Of a stretch of 20,107 nt of DNA, positions 1 through 9,540 are shown piece by piece; the first letter of the stretch is position 1, and each line of letters begins with the position of its first letter. The stretch spans positions 172,376-192,482 of the forward strand of contig NW_003124908.1 in NCBI RefSeq assembly GCF_000003605.2. Reading direction: 5' to 3'. The notes beneath the pieces were generated by a model. The model did no database searches and was not told the origin of the DNA. It saw only the letters and a program-made list of their open reading frames with translations. This stretch comes from Saccoglossus kowalevskii. Taxonomy: Eukaryota; Hemichordata; Enteropneusta; Harrimaniidae. The position numbers were made by a program, and so were the translations under genes.

Positions 1-1997
1 CTCATGACTTGGAAAAATTTTGTAGAAGTGAAAAAAAATCGCAATCCCATCTATTTGTCATTAATGTGATCTAAAACACAGACCACACATCTTAGCAAAT
101 TTAAATTTTGTATGTGTTTATGGCTTACCCAGCATTCAACACATCATAAGTGACATCCATCATTAAATAACAGTTTGCTCACCTTAATATCAAGTTAGGT
201 ACAAAATGGATGACAGTTTTGGCACCTCTGTAACTAAGAGGGCACTGTTTACAAATATGACATCATTTGTAAATAAATTAACATAACTGAATATTAAATT
301 TTGAATTTTGTTTGCTATCTTTTTTGACTAAAATTAAGCATGCGTTTTTTTAATGAAATTCAATGAGTGACAAAAAATTAATTTGCACGTAATTATCTTG
401 TGTATTATCCTATCTTTATGCTTCATTAGAGTTTATGAATGAAAGTACAACCAGCAAAGGTTTTTAAAATGAACAAACATGCCTTGCTTTAAAAACAGCT
501 TCTAGTATATTTGTTTGTGATGTACAGTACATGTGTGTTCACACGTTTCATCAACCAGAATTAACCAACATTTTTTTGCGGAAATTGGGGATGATTATTA
601 TCGATTGTACATAATTAAAACTCAAGTTGAATATTTATAAAGAGACGCCAAGTCTCATTACTTATTTTCAATCATGCTTGTGGTAACATCGTCAGTAATT
701 GGTATTCAATGATGATGTTGCCAAGGGACCTATCCCCGGCAACAAGATAACTTTGTAAATGAGATCTTCCAATTCCCAGGATGCAATGCTTCAGACAGGT
801 CGAGTAGATTCACTGACGAGTAATTTCCCAATCCTGTTTTAATCACCAGCTGACCTAAATAATATTCACTGTTTTTTTCTCATGCTCAATTATTATTTAG
901 AAATTTCCAGGTTGGACTCAGAATGTATAGTTTGGGTACTACATGTACATGTATTACTTACGAGTTATTCGGTGTTCTGCACTTCCTTGAAATGCTTGAC
1001 GAAATTAAAGCATAACTGCTGCATTTTAATTTTTGATTGTAGTTGTAATTTCATTCATCAAAATAAATCAATAAACCACTAATAATATTCATAATAATGT
1101 TATTATAACATCACCTCCATTGTTTAAATGTTGAACTTTGCCATCATTTCTACAATCATCCTTTAAATTATTTTTGCTTATTCTGAAATTTTATGGTCAG
1201 GTTAAAGATGAAATTTTTTCTGTGGTTTGATTAATAAATGTTTCTGTCTAGTAGCAATTTGTTTTCACTTAAGTCCGAAGTCATAATAATTGACAATTAA
1301 TGATTTTAATCAAATTTTGCAAGAGTTGCTTGAAACCTTCATTCATATCACAGTGACCTACATAAGTAATCTGTCACAAAAACAATGACTTGAATTGAGT
1401 AGCTATATTGTTACAGGCAAAGTGTATCTACATTTAATCTCACATATACAAACTTATTATTATGAAATCATTCTTTAAGTGATGATATCAAAGTAGCGTG
1501 TATGTTTTGTAAAAGTGTTAACATATTGATGATTACTTCATTCAAAATCCGATATATTTTTTTATGACCTGCTAATATTGAACACAAGTAAGTTTGGCTT
1601 TAGAAAAACTGAATTTGGCTACAACTGATTGGAGAGGTTCAGTGATCGGAGCCTGCAGGCATATACTGACGTGTCACACAGATAGTTTGTAAGAGATTAA
1701 TTGGTGCAAACATCCAATCTTTGCCAATGTGTACACTTATGAAATAAAAACTGCAATACGGATAACAAATTCAGTATTCTGTTATGACTGGATTTATCGT
1801 AAACATTGTGTTTGTCGATTTAATGTGCATTCTTTATGCTGTACATGTACACAATTAGGTTTCAACATACGGACTCCAAGATCCAAGTAAAAAAACACTT
1901 ATTCATGCAGAAATGAACAAGATATAATTTGCAATATTGATTTTAAGCGTAAAATCATCAAAAACTCCTGAAGCATAAAATTAAGCAGTCTTTGTAT
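1..1997. other. AT-rich non-coding stretch
   Basis: No convincing gene. The stretch is AT-rich with many short homopolymer runs. It contains CATGTACATGTA-type palindromes near 942-956 and 1840-1852. A slightly more GC-rich patch at 715-835 holds one loose Staf/ZNF143-like site at 773-789. A small spliced-exon candidate at 1604-1688 is listed separately. The longest open frame (882-1082, plus) has no homology I can recognise and an AT-driven composition. Confidence 0.7.
1604..1688 (+). CDS. weak candidate internal exon, unknown protein
   Basis: An 85-bp open segment is bounded by a good-looking acceptor and a usable donor. The acceptor (GGCTTTAG before 1604) has a branch-point-like TGCTAAT about 30 bases upstream. 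The donor is GTAAGA at 1689. One frame gives 27 codons without a stop (including DWRGSVIGACRHIL), with two extra bases at each end. Local GC is higher than the flanks. I do not recognise the peptide. Chance exons of this size are common in AT-rich DNA, so confidence is low. Confidence 0.15.
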
Positions 1998-2053
1998 GAC
2001 TGAGAGGTCTGTAGGACTGAGAGGCCTGTAGGACTGAGAGTTCTATATGACTG
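1998..2053. repeat. 17-bp tandem triplet
   Basis: Three consecutive 17-bp copies begin at 1998, 2015 and 2032. They are built on GACTGAGAGGTCTGTAG with a few substitutions, and the start of a fourth copy (GACTG) lies at 2049. It is a short local tandem duplication with no other recognisable role. Confidence 0.85.
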
Positions 2054-2510
2054 TTTTGATACAAGTTGTGTTTACCATATGGTATGCTACATGACTTCCA
2101 GGAAGGCTTCTTTCTCATGTAATCTGCAAAATCTCAGTTTATATAACAGCAACTATTTCAAACAAATTTTGATTCTTATTCTGATTAAAAAATTAATCCT
2201 GAGAGCTTAATTTATCTGATATTAACTATGTATATTATGAAGGTGGTATTTTGTCTTGTATTTATTGTTGAGTGAAATATTCATTTTCACAGTCTATGAT
2301 TATTGTCAATTGAACCATCAATATTTCAATAAATTTTAGGCCCTGAGGAATAAAAAAAGTTTGGTCAATTCTTTTTGCAAAATACTGAATTTTAAACTAA
2401 AATTAAAATTATATTTTTTTAATTTTTCTTTTGTTTTTCCCAAAGTTTGATTTAAACCTGAAAAAACTGTAATCGTACACAGGAATATTGTTTTCTAGGC
2501 CTTATAATAA
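2054..2510. other. AT-rich spacer, no feature seen
   Basis: The stretch contains T-rich and A-rich runs (for example near 2400-2440) and no open frame of note, RNA gene or repeat. Confidence 0.6.
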
Positions 2511-2737
2511 ACCAGACTGAATACTGACCAGGTTGAATACTGACCATGACCAAGTTGAATACTGACCATGACCAGGTTGAATTCTGACCATGACCAGGTT
2601 GAATTCTGAACAGACTGAATTATGACCAGGTTGAATTCTGACCAGGTTGAATTCTGACCAGGTTGAATACTGACCATGACCAGGTTGAATACTGACCATG
2701 ACCAGGTTGAATTATGACCAGGTTGAATTCTGACCAT
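2511..2737. repeat. minisatellite of mixed 16-bp and 22-bp units
   Basis: About twelve units centre on GACCAGGTTGAAT. Two unit lengths alternate: a 16-bp form (GACCAGGTTGAATTCT) and a 22-bp form carrying an extra GACCAT hexamer. Both minus-strand frames that look open (2495-2737 and 2502-2699) are repeat translations rich in QPGH/NLVM and are not genes. The length polymorphism inside the array suggests slippage or unequal exchange. Confidence 0.9.
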
Positions 2738-4252
2738 ACACTATTATAACCCTACTGTCATTGCACTGTGTAGTGTGTGATATTGTCCAATGCGATACAC
2801 AACATATAAAAAAACATTGTTTACATTTGCAACCTTTACTGCATAACAACTAGCATATGTAGACTTTACTATACAACTAATTCTGTTATTAGATCAACAA
2901 AATCAGATGCCTGGCTCTCATATTTCTCTGTCGTACTGTTTCCAGAATTCACATAATGACAAAAACATTAATTGTTCACAGCATGTGGAACATGTAACAG
3001 TTACAGACCCCCTATGAAGTTAAAGTATTTATCATTAGGTGGTAGGTAGTTAATGTACCTACTGTTGATTTGCAATATCCATACAGACTGAATGGTGAAC
3101 ATTTATTATATCCAGACTCTATATATTTTTCTGTATTTAAAAATGTGTTTTGTGTCAGACATTGAAAATAAAAGTCACATACATGTGAAGTTATATGTCA
3201 GTGGGGTTATTTCCCTTGATTTATTTATGGTCAAATACTCACAGTGCCGGTGTCAAATTTTTGCCTCAAATTCCGCGTTTGTGATTTCATGGCAGGGTTG
3301 TGTGAATAAAAATGAAATGCACTATATTGGAGTTAACCATATGCTTGGTCAAACACAAGTACCTGAGTGTGCACTTGAGTCTGTGGCACAGTCACCAAGG
3401 GTACAGGTTTGGCCTTACCATTCAGTCTGTGGCATACTTACCCAGGGTACAGGTTAATCCATTTTAGTGTTCAACCCTCAATATTATTTCTGGACATACC
3501 ACTGATTGTTACCATAGTGGTATTAACAGCAACAAACAACATACAACATGTAGACTCTATCTTTGGTTAAAATGTAATAGTCAGTTGTAACTCTCATTTT
3601 CTCATAAATACATGTATGTGAAAATATTTAAAATGCGTTATTTTGTGTTGAAAAGAAAGCTTGTTTTTATGGAAATGATCAGCACTTTGGTAGCTATTTT
3701 ATTTTCAGTGACATCCTGTATTCATGAACAACATTTGTAATGTGAATCGCAGAATTGATTGTCAATTTTTTAGTTAGATTTCAAAAAACATATCCTGTCA
3801 ACACAGTGTTTCTGTTCTGGTCATGAATGTGAGTTTCTCAGTGTGAGTAAAATATAATTAAGAATAATAGTTCAAACCATGGTATGATGTGACTGATGAT
3901 TCCAGAGAAGAAAACCTGGTACATTTCAACAGTATTATTTGCTAAGTTTTAAGACTTGTATAATTTTATATTATTTTCTCTCACTGGTTGATGTCCACAG
4001 ACACTAGTTTTTCCATTGTCTATGCAGCCTGATATAACTGACTTTTCTAAATAACCATGGCATGTAATATTATTTTTTAGGGGATGCCTGGTAGTCAGTA
4101 ATGCATGTAGTACATATTTACTTTGATTAACATAGTTTATATTTCCCTGCTGTGTGTTCAGTGTTGTTTCTATAACAGTATTATTTAAAATGCTTTAATA
4201 CAGCAATTACCAAAACTGAAATGTCAGATTTCATTCAGAATGTAATAAAGCA
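2738..4252. other. non-coding stretch with a 33-bp direct duplication
   Basis: No supported gene. The one longer plus-strand open frame (3092-3457) has no recognisable domain. A 33-bp imperfect direct repeat occurs at 3377-3409 and 3423-3455, both containing AGTCTGTGGCA and GGGTACAGGTT, with starts 46 bp apart. The remainder is AT-rich unique-looking sequence. Confidence 0.6.
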
Positions 4253-4417
4253 TTATTCTATTCTATTCTATTCTATTCTATTCTATTCTATTCTATTCTA
4301 TTCTATTCTATTCTATTCTATTCTATTCTATTCTATTCTATTCTATTCTATTCTATTCTATTCTATTCTATTCTATTCTATTCTATTCTATTCTATTCTA
4401 TTCTATTCTATTCTATT
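4253..4417. repeat. (ATTCT)n pentanucleotide microsatellite
   Basis: About 33 perfect copies of the pentamer (TATTC phase) run without any interruption and are followed by TATTGGTATTGG. Because five is not a multiple of three and the unit has no stop in the plus frames, it creates a spurious plus-strand open frame (4221-4472, YSILF repeats). The perfect purity over about 165 bp suggests recent expansion and probably length polymorphism. Confidence 0.97.
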
Positions 4418-5310
4418 GGTATTGGTACAGCAGAACATGATGCTGTTATCTTGGCTATCCAAAAAAACTTGAATCCAATTTGTATAGAAATAAATCAAGG
4501 AATAAGCCAAAATATAATGTAAAAGTAAACATGTAATACATACATGACTTGAATGACACAAAATCACCTTTCAGTGTCATAATGTCAGTGTAAGTGTCAC
4601 AACAAGTGTTACTGTTGATAGTTATGATAACTACGGTGTTGATTGGTCCCTGGAAATTGTCACGCTGAGAAGCCTAACTTTATAATGGTATCACAGAATC
4701 AGGATAGCACTGCAGGTTTACAGGTCTTTACTAAGATTATGTAATGTCAGAAATATTAAGAGTCATAACAGAATATTACGCCCCCTTACCAGGATTATTA
4801 TACAGATTTGTTGACCCAAAAAACAGTAATGCTCTCTGAGGGTTACGATTAATATTTAGTTGTAGAGCTAACCAACAATTGCCCACAATTTGTTCATTGT
4901 TGTATTAGAGTAATGATTAGTTCATTTCCTTCAAAAAGGAATTTTCCTTGATGTATCTATCTATGTTTCACTGTAAACTAAATAATTCATTATTTGTATT
5001 ACATTATTTTAGATGTGTGGATTAGAAATTATTTACTTCATAATGGAAACTGAATACTTTGGCATGAAAAAATGTTTCAACATGTACAAAAATTAAAAAA
5101 TCCAACTTCATTCCATGGGGAATCTTGCAGTAGCACAGTAGAGAACATGCAGAAGTGAATTCATTTAATTCCCTTAATGTAGCTCCAGAGAAAATACGAC
5201 TTAAAGTCACCTATGATTCAGACATTCTATAAAAGTTACTGCACATGCTACTATAACAACATGTACATCATCTGAAAGTTTTTATGCTGTCTTACCTTAA
5301 TGCGACTAAG
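4418..5310. other. non-coding stretch, no gene seen
   Basis: Only short open frames are present, including one on the minus strand at 5022-5210 without a recognisable domain. Minor local duplications of GTGTCA/GTCAGTGT words occur around 4570-4610. A donor-like site on the minus strand near 5290-5300 lies next to the 10-bp repeat, which has stops in every frame, so it does not support a coding exon. Confidence 0.6.
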
Positions 5311-5363
5311 CTGATACTAGCTGACACTAGCTGACACTAGCTGATACTAGCTGACACTAGCTG
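5311..5363. repeat. 10-bp CTAG-containing tandem repeat
   Basis: Five units of CTGAYACTAG (Y = T or C) start at 5311 and end in a partial CTG. The period is close to one DNA helical turn, so each CTAG falls on the same face of the helix. It has stops in every minus-strand frame and is not coding. Confidence 0.9.
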
Positions 5364-5590
5364 TTAGGTCATTTCTTATCTGACTGAAGCTTGCTTTTGC
5401 TTGCAAATACTTACTAGTAATATTATACTGAATAAAACGCAAATTGTGTAAACGTAGCACTGCAAAATCTATTTTGCCCTAGTTTTAACGAAAAGCTGTT
5501 TCATCTAATGGCTTGTAATGTATTTATATCCCATAATACTTTCTAAAATTATGGTCACATTTATGATATTTATAAGTACAACCTTGTGCA

Positions 5591-6549
5591 TGCACACATA
5601 CTTCACATCGGCCAATCAAATTGTGTGTTTATGCGTACTGCACATCGGCCAATCGAATTGTGTGTTTATGCATACTTCACATCGACCAATCGAATTGTGT
5701 GTTCACATGTACTTCACATCGGCCAATCGAATTGTGTCTTCACATGTATTTCACATCGGCCAATTGAATTGTGTGTTTATGCGTATTTCACATCAGCCAA
5801 TTGAATTGTGTGTTTATGCGTACTTCACATCGACCAATCGAATTGTGTGTTTATGCGTACTTCACATCGGCCAATCGAATTGTGTGTTTATGCATACTTC
5901 ACATCGACCAATCGAATTGTGTGTTTATGCGTACTTCACATCGGCCAATCAAATTGTGTGTTTATGCGTACTTCACATCGACCAATCAAATTGTGTGTTC
6001 ACATGTACTTCACATCGGCCAATCGAATTGTGTCTTCACATGTATTTCACATCGGCCAATCGAATTGTGTCTTCACATGTATTTCACATCGGCCAATTGA
6101 ATTGTGTGTTTATGCGTATTTCACATCAGCCAATTGAATTGTGTGTTTATGCGTACTTCACATCGACCAATCGAATTGTGTGTTTATGCGTACTTCACAT
6201 CGGCCAATCGAATTGTGTGTTTATGCGTACTTCACATCGGCCAATCGAATTGTGTGTTTATGCGTACTTCACATTGGCCAATCAAATTGTGTGTTTATGC
6301 ATACTTCACATCGGCCAATCGAATTGTGTGTTTATGCATACTTCACATCGGCCAATCAAATTGTGTGTTTATGCGTACTTCACATCGACCAATCAAATTG
6401 TGTGTTCACATGTACTTCACATCGGCCAATCGAATTGTGTCTTCACATGTACTTCACATCGGCCAATCGAATTGTGTCTTCACATGTACTGCACATCGAC
6501 AAATCGAATTGTGTGTGCACACGTACTGCACAAAAGCCAATCAGTTTGT
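5591..6549. repeat. 37-bp CCAAT-containing minisatellite, 25 units
   Basis: Twenty-five 37-bp units run head to tail from 5610 to 6534, with partial copies on both edges. Each unit opens with GGCCAATCGAATTGTGTG or a close variant and closes with CTTCACATC. Variants (TATGCGTA, TATGCATA or CACATGTA in the middle; GGCC, GACC or AGCC at the start; CGAATTG, CAAATTG or TGAATTG after CCAAT) recur in the same order. The block starting at 5758 recurs at 6091, which is 333 bp or nine units later, and the four units from 5943 recur at 6350, eleven units later. The array therefore grew by multi-unit duplication. All three plus frames lack stops, and 37 is not a multiple of three, so the 353-codon frame at 5518-6579 is a repeat translation with a 37-residue period. 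Confidence 0.97.
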
Positions 6550-7442
6550 AGGAGACGGTCTGTGAGTGGCTATTTGTGAATGAATCAGCAGAGAGACTGA
6601 ACCGTGATGCTTTGTAAATATAACACATTTTTGAGTGGAGTTGCAGAGAGCTGCACTTGGTTCTGTGACAGGGTGAAAATATACCATCCTGTTTGACATA
6701 TGTATATAAAATATTGTAGTTAAACTGAAGATAAAACCACATTCTGGCTGTCGTTAAATTCTTGAGGTCATTGGTTATCTGATTTGGGGTCTAGTATGTG
6801 CTTAAAACTATCAACAAAGCCTTTCACTAAAGTGATATTTTGAAAGGTCAGTCAGGTTGTATGTACAGGTGCTTATGACGCAAATTAATTGTAAGGAGAC
6901 AGGAAGTCGTTCTTCATCCAGCTGGATTTGGCAGATATTGAGATTAACCATTGTACTTGGTAGGTAAAAATGCTTGGTTATAGGAGGGGCAACACATTTC
7001 ATTCAATCATGTACTTGTTCAATGTTCCAAATTATGTTTCTCGAAATGCATTTCCGTAATAGTATTTATCACCAATAATGATACTGGAATGTTTTCCCAT
7101 GGTAACAACAATTAGGTGCAACTTAAATGCATTATGGGTACTAATTAACATCAATGAAATGCAGTATACTGTTAGGTAATAAGCAATCACCCAATTAAGA
7201 AAACTGCCCATGGTAGTATACCATATTGATTACCCAATCAATATCTGTGTCACATGGGTGCCAAAATATTCGCCAAAATAATTGTTTGAAGTCAATGATA
7301 AAGAGAGTCGTACTCGTAGTAGTATTGTAACCTGACCACACACATACAAGAATAGTTCAATTAAAATATTTGGGAAATGCTTCCACTACTAAAAGTTACT
7401 AATAATGTTTTTTACATATACTTGTAAGCTATTAATTACTGG
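6550..7442. other. non-coding flank of the 37-bp array
   Basis: Unique-looking AT-rich sequence. The minus-strand open frame 6443-6742 begins outside the array and runs into it, so it is not a credible gene. A single Staf/ZNF143-like core lies on the minus strand at 7128-7140 (TGCATTATGGGTA on plus). Repeated CCATGGTA words occur at about 7098 and 7209. Confidence 0.55.
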
Positions 7443-8045
7443 TTGCATATAAAAGATCTCCCAGATGATAATCTAACAAAACAGGCAAACCTAGAACAAA
7501 CACAACACAATACTATACAATACAAATGGCTAAATGCAATACATACAATATTGAAAGACAATTCACTAAACTTCATAGAAGAAAAAACACTCCCTATGAA
7601 ACAAAAAAATCAAATTTTAAAAACTTCCCTTGAAAATAAATATACCAGTTTCTGGAAAGAAATGATTTCCAAAGAAAATAGAAACATATGATAAATATAA
7701 ATCAGAATACATCTTTGAGCCATATTTGAATGAACTTGACACTCATAAAAGGAAAATGTTGACAAAATTAGGAAGCATAATTTAGCAATAGAGGAAGGCA
7801 GATATTCAATTCCTAAGAAACCTATAAACAAAAGAATATGCAATTACTGTGACACAAATTCAAATCAAAATGAAAAAAAAATTTGTTGCCCAATAACACA
7901 CACACAGTAAACTTCATTCAAAAAAATAAAAATACACAATTCACATAATCTCAAACAACTAAATTAAAGAACTAGTTATGCTAATTTTTTATAATATTCT
8001 CAAACATATCTTATTATTTTAAAGCTTTTTACACAGAGGCAATAA

Positions 8046-8046
<1 letters not shown>
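7443..8046 (+). mobile_element. decayed 3' end of a LINE-type retrotransposon
   Basis: The A-rich plus strand encodes the tail of a non-LTR reverse transcriptase polyprotein, broken by frameshifts. The first open piece (7443-7691) contains WLNAIHTILKDN and ends in KYTSFWKEMISK. The frame then shifts, giving YLNELDTHKRKMLTKL at about 7718-7768. It shifts again at about 7770 to give RKHNLAIEEGRY and then RICNYC, the C-terminal IExGRx...RxCxxC module of LINE proteins, up to a stop at 7908. The usual EDExHF...C part is eroded to NEKKICC. The following AT-rich bases run into a (TTA)n tract, as expected for an element ending in a simple-repeat tail. No endonuclease or catalytic reverse transcriptase domain is visible, so the copy is 5' truncated and inactive. 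The family is known only at the level of jockey/CR1/L2-like. Confidence 0.6.

Positions 8047-8047
<1 letters not shown>

Positions 8048-8109
<62 letters not shown>
8048..8109. repeat. (TTA)n microsatellite
   Basis: About 20 perfect trinucleotide copies lie directly after the LINE remnant. The position suggests it is the expanded simple-repeat tail of that element, although an independent microsatellite cannot be excluded. Confidence 0.95.
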
Positions 8110-8510
8110 AATAAATAATTCATTCATTGCTGGTGTGTTTGCTGATATGCACTACATACAGTGTGTACATATTGTCTTGTCTATGTTGACAAACTCACAT
8201 GCATAACTGCCATAGATCTCTGGAAATTAGATATGCACATAAATAATTAGGTCACATGACCAGCTAATACTTCATCTAAATAATCAGTTTGAAATAAATT
8301 TATCTGCAGTACATCTATGCATAATTAGGAGGTCACATGACCAACATAAATGTCAGTCTTTTATCCATGTCAACATTATGAACATTATGAACCCTCAAAT
8401 TAGGTGATAGGTTCCAGTGGGGATCCAGGGTACATGAAAAATATCTCAATCCCAAAACAAACTATTTGCTCTCATAAGCCAAGTAATTATGCATTGCAAT
8501 TATGACATTA
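8110..8510. other. spacer with a small imperfect duplication
   Basis: No gene. The words AATTAGG...GGTCACATGACC recur at about 8245-8262 and 8324-8342 as a loose direct duplication (ATAATTAGGTCACATGACCA against ATAATTAGGAGGTCACATGACCA). GTCACATGAC is a near-palindrome containing the E-box CACATG. Confidence 0.6.
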
Positions 8511-9158
8511 CCCACAATACATTTCATTGATTGTTTATCACCCACAATACATTTCATTGATTGTTTATCACCCACAATACATTTCATTGATTGTTTATCA
8601 CCCACAATACATTTCATTGATTGTTTATCACCCACAATACATTTCATTGATTGTTTATCACCCACATTGCATTTCATTAATTGTTTATCACCCATAATGC
8701 ATTTCATTGATTGTTTATCACCCACAATACACTTCATTGATTGTTTACCACCCACAATACATTTCATTGATTGTTTATCACCCACAATACATTTCATTGA
8801 TTGTTTATCACCCACAATACATTTCATTGATTGTTTATTACCCACAATGCATTTCATTGATTGTTTATCACCCACAATGCATTTCATTGATTGTTTATCA
8901 CCCACAATACATTTCATTGATTGTTTATTACCCACAATGCATTTCATTGATTGTTTATCACCCACAATGCATGTCATTGATTGTTTATCACCCACAATAC
9001 ATTTCATTGATTGTTTATCACCCACAATACATTTCATTGATTGTTTATCACCCACAATACATTTCATTGATTGCTTATCACCCACAATGCATTTCATTGA
9101 TTTTTTATCCCCATAATGCATTTCACTGGTTGTTTATCCCCCATAATGCAATTCACTG
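8511..9158. repeat. 30-bp minisatellite, about 22 units
   Basis: Thirty-base units (ATTTCATTGATTGTTTATCA plus CCCACAATAC or CCCACAATGC) tile almost perfectly from 8511 to about 9110, then decay through two or three shorter, more diverged copies to 9158. Because 30 is a multiple of three, one minus-strand frame (MKCIVGDKQS repeated) and two plus frames (such as HFIDCLSPTI repeated) stay open over some 200 codons. These are repeat translations and I do not call them genes: there is no splice or promoter context, both strands are equally open, and substitutions do not favour silent positions. The CCCACAATGCAT core resembles a Staf/ZNF143 site. Confidence 0.97.
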
Positions 9159-9540
9159 ATTGCTTTTATAAACCATAATTATTTTTTTTTATTTAATAAA
9201 CTTTTATTGAATCTTAGTACAATAAGACAACAACTCACATGTAGCACATACATTGCATCTTGGAAAAATTACATCTTAGAAAAGTAACCGTTCATACACT
9301 ATGTCAGACATTAAAATAACCCATAATGCATTGTGTGATGTCATCCATACAATAGTCTGACTGATTCACATTGACACATTGAAGTTTGCTCCAGGGTCCA
9401 CTGTAACTTTTCTGATATTACGCTTATGCTATGTTGCCTTAAAATGAACAAAATATATTGTATGATTGAGAAATTACAGTATCTATGGCAACAGCTTATG
9501 GTATTTTCCAAGTGTTTTGTGAATATAATTATTATAAACA
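9159..9540. other. possible minus-strand 3' end or retroposed tail
   Basis: On the minus strand an AATAAA hexamer (plus TTTATT at 9203-9208) is followed 13 or more bases later by an A9 tract (plus T run at 9182-9190). This is the layout of a polyadenylation site or a retroposed poly(A) tail. The sequence upstream on the minus strand has no recognisable coding content. A single Staf/ZNF143-like core (CCCATAATGCATTGTG) sits at 9320-9335, a probable relic of or seed for the neighbouring array. Confidence 0.25.

Noticed and set aside
974-1060. 29-codon minus-strand frame (ends FVKHFKEVQNTE)
   Set aside because: The peptide looks protein-like, but it is too short, without recognised homology, and chance is sufficient to explain it.
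3092-3457. 121-codon plus-strand frame
   Set aside because: No recognisable domain, AT-biased composition, and it includes the 33-bp direct duplication. No splice or promoter support.
4221-4472. Possible LINE end with (TATTC)n as its tail (frame begins MSDFIQNVIKHYS)
   Set aside because: The few residues before the microsatellite vaguely resemble a LINE C-terminus, but no CxxC or EDExHF module is visible upstream in any frame.
5289-5310. Strong minus-strand splice donor TTAAG|GTAAGA
   Set aside because: The adjacent upstream sequence is the 10-bp repeat with TAG in every frame, so no coding exon can end here. It shows that good donors occur by chance in this window.
5518-6579. 353-codon plus-strand open frame and five overlapping shorter frames
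   Set aside because: They are all translations of the 37-bp tandem repeat in its three stop-free frames. There is no unique sequence with coding character and no gene context.
8511-9110. CRISPR-like regular repeat spacing
   Set aside because: Units are directly adjacent with no unique spacers, and the sequence context is animal nuclear DNA, so this is a minisatellite.
8462-9121. 219-codon minus-strand frame and 204-codon plus-strand frame
   Set aside because: Both are translations of the 30-bp repeat. Openness on both strands with a period of ten codons is explained by the repeat alone.
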